NCBI GenBank assembly: GCA_017958935.1
Contig: JAGDBR010000077.1
Span: forward strand, 1 to 7,890
From: Lachnospiraceae bacterium
GTDB taxonomy: Bacteria > Bacillota_A > Clostridia > Lachnospirales > Lachnospiraceae
Length of the DNA stretch: 7,890 nucleotides
Direction of reading: 5' to 3'
This document shows positions 1 to 6,041 of the stretch, one piece after another. Position 1 is the stretch's first letter. Each line of letters begins with the position of its first letter. The position numbers were made by a program, and so were the translations under genes. Under the pieces are notes generated by a model. That model had not been told where the DNA came from. It was given only the letters and a program-made list of their open reading frames with translations, and made no database searches.

Positions 1-1360
1 AACGAAAGAGACCGATGCGCTGATCCAAGGCATTCTTTCCGGGCGCGGTCAGCGCGCGGTGCAGCGCGCCGGTTATGTACCGGTCATCGACGTCGGCAGT
101 ACGGACCCGGAAGACCCGGAGATTTCCGACGAACGCAGTCTCAGCCTGTCAGACACCTATACACTGAATCCGGTCCGCGTTACTACGGCGTCGGACGTTT
201 ATCACAGCTATAGATACAACTATGAGGTGCTCAGCGGTCTTGACGACGCCTCCGTACAGTAGAAGATCAATGACCTCCTGCACGATAAGGCAGAGGCTGC
301 CGTGATCAAGGGCGTGTCACAAGGCGGGCGCAGAACCCGGATCGCTTTCTCCACTGTCCGGACGGAGGCCAACTTTGCCAACGTCCTGTCCGTCGTCTTC
401 AGCGAAGATATCGTTACAATGGATGCCCGGTACGAGTCCGTCACTGCGGTAAACGTCCGCCTGGATACCGGGGAAGAGCTGCATTTCCATGATCTGTTCA
501 AAAAAGGCACGAAGGGGAAGGACGTCTTCAACGCTGACTTCTACAGTGAAGTGGTCTTCAGGTCCGCCATTCGGACAAGCGGAAGCATGGACATCACGCC
601 GGCCGTGGCCCATTACAACGGCGCGGAAGACCGCATTCTGTCTCTGATCCAGGATTTTGATGCCGGAAAAGATTTTGATTTCTATTTCACGCCCAGAGAG
701 GTCGTTCTGCTGGATCAGCTGGAGCCGGATCTCGGTTACCGCGATCTGACGGTCTGGTTCACGCATTGTATGGAAAAAGTGGCCATCTACCATAAGTATG
801 AGACACCCGAACCGGCTTACGATGCGTCCTATCCCGCCTCCGGCGGCATTCCGGCGCTCACCGACCGCAGCGATCCTTATCTGAGCACGGTCGACGAGAG
901 TGACGGCTATCTCCTGGACGCAGCACTCTATGTCCGCGGCGACAACGGACCTGCCGACCTGCCCGACGCCTGCAAAGACCGGGTGCTCGCGCTCTATACG
1001 GCATATGTTCAGGAGTGCCGCGAAAAAATAAGGAAAGACGCGGAAGCAGGGGTCTTCAGTTTCCATAACATCTCTGCCACCGCACAGTATGATCCGCTTG
1101 AAAGCGCCGGGGACGAGCCAAACTATTGGCTGAAGGTGTCTGACAGATTCCTGACGTGGGACAGCAAAGAAGAATTCCGGGAAGCCTCCCGGAAAATGCT
1201 GAAGTCCATCCGGAGTCCGCATCTTGACAATATTACCGGCATCAACAACTATCTCCGATACGCACTCACGGATCCCGATCAAAGCTATACGGACAGGTCT
1301 TCATTGTGGGTCTTCGACGCAGACGGAAACATCGTGGAAACGAAAGAGACCGGTCATTGA
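1..1360 (+). pseudogene. Solute-binding-domain / DUF4163-DUF3298-like protein, 5'-truncated by the window, with an in-frame amber codon
   Basis: The frame is open from position 2 and would run to the TGA at 1358-1360, but TAG at 260-262 stops it. Coding character and frame are the same on both sides: 86 residues before the stop and 365 after. The start of the visible part (LSGRGQRAVQRAGYVPV) resembles the C-terminal end of PstS-type phosphate-binding proteins, where a 'GQ..v..AGYvPl' ending is common. After a short acidic linker comes a region like the DUF4163/DUF3298 extracellular domains of RsiV- and PdaC-type proteins: a 'GLDD..VQ.KIND' segment around the stop, then 'VNVRLDTGEELHFHDLF' at about 460-510. 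The product would be extracytoplasmic; no ligand can be assigned. GTG at 302 has only a weak AGAGG upstream and is probably not a natural start. The interruption could be a true nonsense mutation, a sequencing error, or a suppressed amber codon. Family assignment is from memory of motifs and is moderate. Confidence 0.6.
260..262 (+). other. In-frame TAG (amber) codon inside a conserved motif
   Basis: The codons read GTA CAG TAG AAG ATC AAT, giving V-Q-stop-K-I-N. The usual motif here is V-Q-(K/E/Q)-K-I-N, so a CAG, AAG or GAG codon changed by one base would explain it. Sequence on both sides stays in the same frame. All nine natural stops I can place in the window are TGA (eight) or TAA (one); none is TAG. 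Confidence 0.85.
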
Positions 1361-1374
1361 CCGGTCTCTTTTTT
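1343..1374 (+). terminator. Rho-independent terminator overlapping the stop codon, possibly bidirectional
   Basis: Arms AAAGAGACCGGTCA (1343-1356) and TGACCGGTCTCTTT (1358-1371) are exact complements, with the innermost pairs opening to form the loop. A run of seven T follows on the + strand. The TGA stop (1358-1360) lies inside the hairpin. On the - strand the same hairpin is followed by TTTCGTTTCC, so it may also terminate the convergent dipeptidase gene that stops at 1384. Confidence 0.9.
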
Positions 1375-1383
1375 TCGCTTTTG

Positions 1384-2841
1384 TCAGTTGTCGCCGCGGT
1401 GATAGCGGATCTTCATGTGCTCGCCGGCATTCTTCAGCAGCCTCTTGAGCACCTTGTCGGACTCTTTGCGGACCATATCCGCGATCTTCCGGTTCGCTTC
1501 GTCCGGAAGCTTTTTGTCCGGCTTTTCGGCGTATTTCGCGTCATACTCATTCAGGATCGCCCTGCCCTTCTCGAACACCGTGTTCACATAGCGTTCGTCG
1601 TGGATCAGCGCCGTGAAGTAATGCGCGTCCGTCAGGGCGGCGATCAGCCGGCTCTGCCAGTACATGTAGTCTGTCGATACGTCCTCCGTCGTCGCGCTGA
1701 GGTAAGGCGGAAGGGAATCGACCTGGGCATAGAACGGGAAGCAGGCCGTGAAGCCGCTGCCGCCCATGGAGAACCACTGGACGCCCTTTAAGGCTTCCGG
1801 CATATACCCGCGGATCTGCAGGATCCCGCAAATGTCGCTGTTCGGCACGCCGATCGAGCGGTATTTCCCATGGAAGGCCGCGCGCTGTTCGTAAGGATCG
1901 TACGGCGTCCCCTGAAAATGCGAGCCCAGAAGATAACGCACGTCCTCGACCGTCACCTTGTGCTCCGGGACGAAGGACCACGGAATGTCATTGCTCTCGG
2001 GTGTATAGTCCGCGTTCTCGCCGTCGAAACGGTATGTGCGAGGCAGGAAATAGCGCGCCATGAACCAGGCGCGGGGCGTATTGTAAATGTGGTCGCCGTC
2101 CTCGTGCGAGCCGAATGCGAGGCGCGGATTGACCCCGCCGTCCTGATCGAGCAGAAGATGGTTCTTTTCCGCAAACGCTTTCAGGTCCGCGGAGCAGAGG
2201 TTTTCCTTCTGTTTTCCGTAGGCGTCGCCGAAGTCGAAATCGTCGAGCCCGAACTGGTTCGGCATGATCACGACCCTGTCGTCCGGCACGCGGCGCGCGA
2301 TCCAGTGATGCCCGCCGATCGTCTCCAGCCACCAGATCTCATCTTCGTCGCTGAAAGCCATGCCGTTCGCTTCATACGTTCCGTACTGCTCGAGCAAGGC
2401 GCCCATCCGCAGCACGCCTTCCCGCGCGCTCCTGATATACGGCAGCGTCAGGACGACGAGATCCTCCTCGCCGATGCCGCCCGGCACTTCCTTCTCTCTT
2501 CCCTTTTTCGGTTTAAGCTCGACGTACGGGTCTGCCCCGACGACACGCGGATTGCTCGTGATCGTCTCGGTCGCGGTCATCGCGACGTTCTTTTCGTTGA
2601 TACCGCAGGCCGGCCAGATCCCGTCCGCCCTGCTGACGTTCGGACAGTATGTATAGCGAAGCGCCTTTTCCGGCAGCTCCACCGTCACCTTCGAGATCAC
2701 GCTCTTATACTTTTTCGGCTGCTTTTCCGGAAGCATCACCGTGATCTTTTTCGTATCAAAGGGGCCGTCGTCATTCCGGGCAATGATCGTCGAGCCGTCG
2801 TAACTGGCTTTCTTGCCGACTAAGATCGTCGTGCAGGGCAT
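1384..2841 (-). CDS. C69-family dipeptidase (PepD-type)
   Basis: A cytoplasmic cysteine dipeptidase of the N-terminal-nucleophile (Ntn) hydrolase fold, 485 aa, the usual length for PepDA/PepDB-like enzymes. It would hydrolyse dipeptides released during peptide degradation. The N-terminus is diagnostic: MPCTTILVGKKASYDGST followed by ARND. Cys3 is the expected nucleophile, and Asp15 and Arg22 lie in the conserved block after it. Further family-like segments are the WPACGINEKNVAMTATET region and the GGHHWIARRVPDDRV region. No signal peptide or membrane segment is visible. The in-frame ATG at 2859 is not the likely start, because AAGGAGGAG (2848-2856) forms codons 2-4 of that longer version and sits 6 nt before the ATG at 2841. 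The gene has its own promoter (2903-2931) and ends 23 nt from the convergent upstream gene. The substrate is not readable from sequence. Confidence 0.95.
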   Translation of the reverse strand: MPCTTILVGKKASYDGSTIIARNDDGPFDTKKITVMLPEKQPKKYKSVISKVTVELPEKALRYTYCPNVSRADGIWPACGINEKNVAMTATETITSNPRVVGADPYVELKPKKGREKEVPGGIGEEDLVVLTLPYIRSAREGVLRMGALLEQYGTYEANGMAFSDEDEIWWLETIGGHHWIARRVPDDRVVIMPNQFGLDDFDFGDAYGKQKENLCSADLKAFAEKNHLLLDQDGGVNPRLAFGSHEDGDHIYNTPRAWFMARYFLPRTYRFDGENADYTPESNDIPWSFVPEHKVTVEDVRYLLGSHFQGTPYDPYEQRAAFHGKYRSIGVPNSDICGILQIRGYMPEALKGVQWFSMGGSGFTACFPFYAQVDSLPPYLSATTEDVSTDYMYWQSRLIAALTDAHYFTALIHDERYVNTVFEKGRAILNEYDAKYAEKPDKKLPDEANRKIADMVRKESDKVLKRLLKNAGEHMKIRYHRGDN

Positions 2842-2847
2842 ATGCTG

Positions 2848-2856
2848 CTCCTCCTT
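2848..2856 (-). promoter_or_regulatory. Ribosome binding site fixing the dipeptidase start
   Basis: On the - strand AAGGAGGAG is followed by the 6-nt spacer CAGCAT and ATG at 2841-2839. The site would be inside the coding sequence if ATG 2859 were used, so the shorter protein starting MPCTT is preferred. This also places the nucleophile Cys at residue 3. Confidence 0.85.
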
Positions 2857-2902
2857 CATCCGCGGCCGGCGTCATTCTGCGCCGCCCGCCTTTTCTGTTC
2901 CA

Positions 2903-2931
2903 AATATAACACAGCAGGCAACGCTTTACAA
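2903..2931 (-). promoter_or_regulatory. Sigma-A promoter of the dipeptidase gene
   Basis: On the - strand: -35 TTGTAA (2931-2926), a 17-nt spacer, and -10 TATATT (2908-2903) preceded by TGT, giving an extended -10. Predicted transcription starts near 2896, for a leader of about 55 nt carrying the strong ribosome binding site. Confidence 0.65.
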
Positions 2932-2980
2932 GTTCCCGTAAGGCTGCAGAAAGCACCTGCGCCTCCGTTCCGCACATACG

Positions 2981-3030
2981 AAAGCCTCCCCCGCCTGCTT
3001 GCTGCAGGATCGGGGGAGGCTCTTTCTTTA
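2981..3030. terminator. Strong GC-rich hairpin, probable terminator for the 49-aa gene
   Basis: Arms GCCTCCCCCG (2984-2993) and CGGGGGAGGC (3011-3020) pair perfectly. An inner CCTGC/GCAGG stem (2994-2998 with 3004-3008) extends the fold, with a 2-nt bulge. Position suggests it terminates the - strand gene ending at 3069, but the - strand tail is only TTTCG. The + strand tail CTCTTTCTTTA is better, although no + gene precedes it. Confidence 0.6.
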
Positions 3031-3068
3031 TGGCCGCTCAATAAGCGGCACCGTTCACGGAACAGGGC

Positions 3069-3218
3069 TCAGCTGAACAGCTCGACGATTTTCATGATAC
3101 CCCAGACGATCAGGCAGAACAGGATGAAACCGGGGGTGGCTTTTCCTAATGCCGAAGCATCGTCGCACATTTTTTCGTAGCCCTTGCTCCAAAGATAATA
3201 ATCTTTATAGGTCTTCAT
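3069..3218 (-). CDS. Small single-pass membrane protein, 49 aa, function unknown
   Basis: I do not recognise the family. The start at 3218 is chosen because GAGGAGG lies 5 nt upstream of ATG on the - strand; the longer frame reaching 3320 has no comparable site and a proline-rich, unlikely N-terminus. Residues 1-28 are polar and aromatic (MKTYKDYYLWSKGYEKMCDD), and residues 29-46 form one hydrophobic helix (PGFILFCLIVWGIMKIVEL) next to the C-terminus. This fits a tail-anchored or single-pass inner-membrane protein. Its leader has a 7-bp hairpin abutting the ribosome binding site. A strong hairpin follows the stop codon. It lies between the dipeptidase and Pr6Pr-like genes on the same strand, 144 nt from the latter, so co-transcription with the latter is possible. 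Confidence 0.7.
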   Translation of the reverse strand: MKTYKDYYLWSKGYEKMCDDASALGKATPGFILFCLIVWGIMKIVELFS

Positions 3219-3230
3219 TATTTCCTCCTC

Positions 3231-3250
3231 GCAGAAGAGACTGCTTCTGC
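3231..3250 (-). other. Leader hairpin adjoining the ribosome binding site of the 49-aa gene
   Basis: GCAGAAG (3231-3237) and CTTCTGC (3244-3250) are complementary, with a 6-nt loop. On the - strand the hairpin ends directly against GAGGAGG. It could influence access to the site, but a 7-bp stem of this kind can also arise by chance. Confidence 0.35.
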
Positions 3251-3362
3251 TTTGTGCATACAGCATAGCAGAACACGCGCCGCCGATACAGGGAGGAATG
3301 GGCGGATTAACAGGGGCCATTCCGCTCCTTTCGCGCCGCCGAGGACGCTTCTTTGCACAGCG

Positions 3363-3962
3363 TCAGACGACCCAGAGCGCAAGGCTGATCAAAAAGGTGC
3401 CGGCCAGCATCGCCGCCAGGGCAACGGGCCATTTCCCGCCGCGGTTGAAGCCGTAGAAATCCTCCCAGCGCTTCTCCTCCGGCACCGTGACCACATGGTA
3501 CATATACCACGCGCCGTAGAGCAGGACCGGCAGGATCCCGAGGAAGACCGTCGGGAAACGCGAGGGCACCTTGTCCCACAGCAGGTAGCTGATGATCGCC
3601 AGCACCGGGCACAGGAAATGCATGAAGAAATTGTAGCGCTTGAAGAGATCGCCGGGCCCGCCCTGGCGCGGCATCAGGAAGAATACCACGGTCAGGAAGG
3701 TGACGGCGACCGCTGCGGTCGAAACGAATTTGACGAGCGAAAGCCCGAGCGGGATCGCCGCGTCTGCCTCCGCTGCGGCAGTACCGGCTGCGATCCGGTA
3801 TACGGCCACGGCGACTGATGCCGCGGCACAGAACAGATTGCTCTGGACCGTAAAGTAGCGGAACACCGCCTTCAGCTGGCCTTCGGGCGCAGCCTTGCAG
3901 GCCGCGGCGACGGCACCGCAGATCAGAACGGCATTCAACAGATTCAGAATGACGGAATACAT
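3363..3962 (-). CDS. Pr6Pr-like multi-pass membrane protein
   Basis: A 199-aa, almost wholly hydrophobic protein with about six membrane segments (roughly residues 3-22, 38-58, 74-96, 108-128, 137-157 and 178-198). The segments YFTVQSNLFCAA (36-47), TVVFFLMP (91-98) and NFFMHFLCPVLAIISYLLW (111-129) match the pattern I know from Pr6Pr / FAR-17a-AIG1-like integral membrane proteins of Bacillota and Actinobacteria. No activity is established for the bacterial members, so none is assigned. ATG at 3962 is chosen because AAGGAGGGG lies just upstream. The more distal ATGs at 4007 and 4004 overlap the -10 box and would not be transcribed. No convincing terminator follows; a 6-bp GACGCT/AGCGTC hairpin includes the stop codon but has no T-run, so readthrough toward the 49-aa gene is possible. 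The gene is divergent from the serpin. Confidence 0.8.
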   Translation of the reverse strand: MYSVILNLLNAVLICGAVAAACKAAPEGQLKAVFRYFTVQSNLFCAAASVAVAVYRIAAGTAAAEADAAIPLGLSLVKFVSTAAVAVTFLTVVFFLMPRQGGPGDLFKRYNFFMHFLCPVLAIISYLLWDKVPSRFPTVFLGILPVLLYGAWYMYHVVTVPEEKRWEDFYGFNRGGKWPVALAAMLAGTFLISLALWVV

Positions 3963-4002
3963 CTTGCCCCTCCTTGTGGTAACTCCAGCTTCTCTTAGTT
4001 TC

Positions 4003-4031
4003 ATCATAAACCGCCTGCCCTCTCTTGTCCA
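4003..4031 (-). promoter_or_regulatory. Sigma-A promoter of the Pr6Pr-like gene
   Basis: On the - strand: -35 TGGACA (4031-4026), a 17-nt spacer, and -10 TATGAT (4008-4003), each 5 of 6 to consensus. The predicted start of transcription is near 3996, downstream of the ATGs at 4007 and 4004. This supports translation from 3962. Confidence 0.7.
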
Positions 4032-4061
4032 CGGAAAAAGCGGAAGATTTTCGGGGATCCG

Positions 4062-4092
4062 GTAACACGGCGGACATATTTTCGACTATAAT
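4062..4092 (+). promoter_or_regulatory. Candidate promoter of the serpin gene
   Basis: A perfect TATAAT at 4087-4092 lies 98 nt before the serpin ATG. The only -35-like hexamer is GTAACA (4062-4067, 4 of 6), with a long 19-nt spacer, so the -35 is weak. The promoter is divergent from that of the Pr6Pr-like gene, and the two -35 regions are about 30 bp apart. Confidence 0.5.
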
Positions 4093-4189
4093 AGTAGATG
4101 AAGAGGTGTTCTGCGACCGCGGAGGATGCTGTCCGGCCGGGTACGCCGCAAACCGAAGGGGATCCTCGGGAATCAAGGGGGAAGCACTG

Positions 4190-5440
4190 ATGAACATCAA
4201 ACGCACGCTCATAGCCCTGCTGCTCATCCTGGCGCTCGGCGTTTCGTCCTGCGGGAAGTCCGTCATCGCGAAAGCGGCGGAGCTTTCCGGGAAACTGGAA
4301 CGAAAAACGACGGAGGAAGGCCGCGTCACCGACGCGTTCAAGGAAGCCTTCTCGGATTTTTCGTTCACGCTGTCCTTACAGACGGAGAAGGAAGAAAAAG
4401 CCGGAAACAAGCTCATCTCGCCGCTGTCGGCAGCGCTCTGTCTGAGCCTGGTCGCGAACGGCGCCGAAGGCGAAACGAAGGCGGAAATGGAAAAGCTGCT
4501 GGGGCTTCCCGCGGAGGAGCTGAATCCGGCGTTCTATGCCTATGCGTCCATGCTGACGGCACAGAATGACGCGAAAATGGAGCTGGCGAATTCGGTCTGG
4601 TTCCGCAATTCCGACGATAAGCTCCATGTCCGGGACGAATTCCTGCAGGCGCTCGCGGACTGGTACCGGGCCGAGGCTTTTGCGGCCCCGTTCGACGACA
4701 GTACCTGTCAGGATCTGAACAGCTGGGTCAGCAAGCATACGGACGGCATGATCGAGAAGCTGGTGGAAGGGCCGATCGATCCGAACACGATGATGTACCT
4801 CGTGAACGCGCTGGTCTTCGACGCGAAGTGGGTGGAACAATACGAAAACGGTCAGGTCCGGGAGCTGCAGTTCAACAATGAGGACGGTTCGCAGACGCGC
4901 GTCACGGGCCTGAACTCCATGGAGGAACTGTACCTTTCCGCGCCCGGGATCAGCGGCGTCGCGAAGCCATACCAGGGCGGCTTTTATTTCGTCGGCCTGC
5001 TGCCGGAAGATGAAAAAGAGACCCTTCCGTCGCTTCTTGCGAGGCTGTCCGGAAAGGTCTGGAACGATATGTGGAACGACCGGTCATTCATGCCCGTGAA
5101 GACCGTGATCCCGGAATTCAAGATCGAAGACAAGACTGAATTGAACGATATCCTGTCGGCGCTCGGCATGAAGAAGGCTTTCAGTCCGGCGGCCGAATTC
5201 CTGCCGATGGCCGAATATGCCGGCCAAAGCCTGTACGTCAGCGGCGTGGTCCAGAAGACTTTCCTCGAGCTGGACCGCAGCGGGACGAGAGCCGCGGCCG
5301 TGACGGCGGCCTCCATGGCCACGAAAGGCGCGGCGCCCGTCTTCGAGAAGGAGGTCATTCTCGACCGGCCCTTCGTCTACATGATCGTCGACGCTGCTTT
5401 CGGCCTGCCGCTTTTCATCGGCACCGTCAAGAATCTGTAA
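4190..5440 (+). CDS. Serpin-family protease inhibitor, secreted lipoprotein
   Basis: A 416-aa serpin. Residues 1-20 form a lipoprotein signal peptide with lipobox VSSC, so Cys21 should be lipidated and the inhibitor anchored outside the membrane. Serpin signatures appear in order: NKLISPLS (73-80) followed by a GAEGET block, LVNALVF (204-210), IPEFKIE (307-313), then DRPFVYMI and LPLFIGTV near the C-terminus. The reactive loop hinge is GTRAAAVTA (from Gly365). Small residues at P12-P9 and Thr at P8 indicate an inhibitory serpin. Counting from the hinge, and with nearly the same loop length as antithrombin, P1 is Lys379 and P1' Gly380, predicting a trypsin-like target. P13 and P17 are Arg where Glu is common. 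ATG 4190 is chosen because AAGGGGG (4175-4181) precedes it and the signal peptide follows at once; the frame open from 4025 would run through the promoter. Bacterial serpins of gut commensals are known to inhibit host or competitor proteases; the target here is inferred. Confidence 0.95.
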   Translation: MNIKRTLIALLLILALGVSSCGKSVIAKAAELSGKLERKTTEEGRVTDAFKEAFSDFSFTLSLQTEKEEKAGNKLISPLSAALCLSLVANGAEGETKAEMEKLLGLPAEELNPAFYAYASMLTAQNDAKMELANSVWFRNSDDKLHVRDEFLQALADWYRAEAFAAPFDDSTCQDLNSWVSKHTDGMIEKLVEGPIDPNTMMYLVNALVFDAKWVEQYENGQVRELQFNNEDGSQTRVTGLNSMEELYLSAPGISGVAKPYQGGFYFVGLLPEDEKETLPSLLARLSGKVWNDMWNDRSFMPVKTVIPEFKIEDKTELNDILSALGMKKAFSPAAEFLPMAEYAGQSLYVSGVVQKTFLELDRSGTRAAAVTAASMATKGAAPVFEKEVILDRPFVYMIVDAAFGLPLFIGTVKNL

Positions 5441-5461
5441 CGGACTCACTCCTGTCCGTTT
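5439..5461 (+). terminator. Short hairpin after the serpin stop codon
   Basis: AACGGAC (5439-5445) and GTCCGTT (5454-5460) pair over an 8-nt loop, with only TTT on the + strand. It begins within the serpin TAA codon and contains the TGA of the convergent 55-aa gene in its loop. It may act weakly in either direction. Confidence 0.4.
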
Positions 5462-5613
5462 GCCCATACTGCCGCATGCTGCCCGGCTGCGGCAGTATTT
5501 TCATGCCCGGCCTGCGGCACCGCGTTCGCGAGCGCCATCAGCCCGAAGATCAGCAATACCAGTACTGTATCAAATATGCGGCTTTTCATCGAGGTTCCGA
5601 AAGCCTTTTTCAT
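5446..5613 (-). CDS. Small single-helix or exported protein, 55 aa, third gene of the RHH operon
   Basis: I do not recognise this protein. Its ATG (5613-5611) overlaps the TGA (5612-5610) of the gene before it as ATGA, with a moderate AAAGGG sequence 9 nt upstream. Residues 1-12 are basic (MKKAFGTSMKSR) and residues 13-29 are hydrophobic (IFDTVLVLLIFGLMALA). Then ALANA-VPQ offers a plausible signal peptidase I site. The remaining 24 residues are polar, rich in Ala, Gly and His. It could therefore be a small secreted peptide or a single-pass membrane protein. Its last third overlaps, antisense, the serpin terminator hairpin, so the composition of that part may be set by the terminator. Support comes from the operon overlap and the signal-like N-terminus; no homologue is known to me. 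Confidence 0.6.
   Translation of the reverse strand: MKKAFGTSMKSRIFDTVLVLLIFGLMALANAVPQAGHENTAAAGQHAAVWANGQE
5466..5502 (+). terminator. Serpin terminator, antisense within the 55-aa gene
   Basis: ATACTGCCGCA (5466-5476) and TGCGGCAGTAT (5488-5498) form a perfect 11-bp stem with an 11-nt loop. It is followed by a short T-run (5498-5501) on the + strand only. It lies 26 nt past the serpin stop codon. The same bases encode the last third of the - strand 55-aa gene. Confidence 0.7.
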
Positions 5614-6041
5614 AAGAGCACCCTTTCATGGATCAGCACGGCCAGCGCCGCGATGCTGTTGCCGAAGATCACCGCAAAGTAGACGAACGGGTCCATAGCC
5701 GTCTGTGTCAGGAACAGCACGCCGGCGAGCAGGAGCAGCGCCTCGAATCCCAGCACGATCAGCAGGCCGGCCTTCAGCTGGTCCTTCGTTCTGTGGAAAA
5801 TGGACGACATCGCCATCACGAGACCGTATCCCCAAAGCGCGTCGCGCATGTAGCGGAGCAGCCGGTGCAGCTGCTGCGCACTGAAGTTCTCTCCCGCTTT
5901 TCCGGACAGCCGGGCCGCCAGCAGGTCGAAGAACACGGCCGAATGGATCAGCAGGTACAGCACGATCATCAGCAGGGCGGTCAGTCCCAGGTTCCAGGCG
6001 AAAAACCGCTCTTCTTTCACATTCCGTTTCTCGATCGTCAT
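5610..6041 (-). CDS. Four-helix membrane protein of the RHH operon
   Basis: A 143-aa integral membrane protein that I cannot assign to a named family with confidence. About four hydrophobic segments are visible: residues 13-37, 67-84, 91-112 and 117-138. The motif LRYMRDALWGYGLVMA before and in segment 2 recalls an 'R(N/D)xLWaYaLtfa' pattern in small uncharacterised VanZ-like membrane proteins, but this is weak. The ATG (6041-6039) overlaps the regulator's TGA (6040-6038) as ATGA, and AAAGGAGG lies 6 nt upstream, giving strong independent translation. The frame stays open upstream to 6332 but there it runs antiphase through the regulator gene, so the longer version is rejected. Context suggests its expression is set by the RHH protein. 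Confidence 0.8.
   Translation of the reverse strand: MTIEKRNVKEERFFAWNLGLTALLMIVLYLLIHSAVFFDLLAARLSGKAGENFSAQQLHRLLRYMRDALWGYGLVMAMSSIFHRTKDQLKAGLLIVLGFEALLLLAGVLFLTQTAMDPFVYFAVIFGNSIAALAVLIHERVLL

Noticed and set aside
317..1282. 321-codon open frame on the - strand
   Set aside because: It is antisense to the gene with recognisable domain motifs, has no ribosome binding site and no family resemblance.
1870..2823. 317-codon open frame on the + strand
   Set aside because: It is antisense to the C69 dipeptidase, with the Arg/Val/His-rich composition of a shadow frame.
2842..3180. 112-codon open frame on the + strand
   Set aside because: It reads through the dipeptidase promoter and a strong hairpin and overlaps the 49-aa gene antisense; no ribosome binding site or family signal.
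4025..4189. N-terminal extension of the serpin
   Set aside because: It would be translated through the promoter, has no ribosome binding site, and would bury the lipoprotein signal peptide.
3307..4416. 369-codon open frame on the - strand
   Set aside because: It overlaps the Pr6Pr-like gene in another frame and runs into the serpin on the opposite strand; the predicted protein is low in hydrophobic order and Arg-rich.
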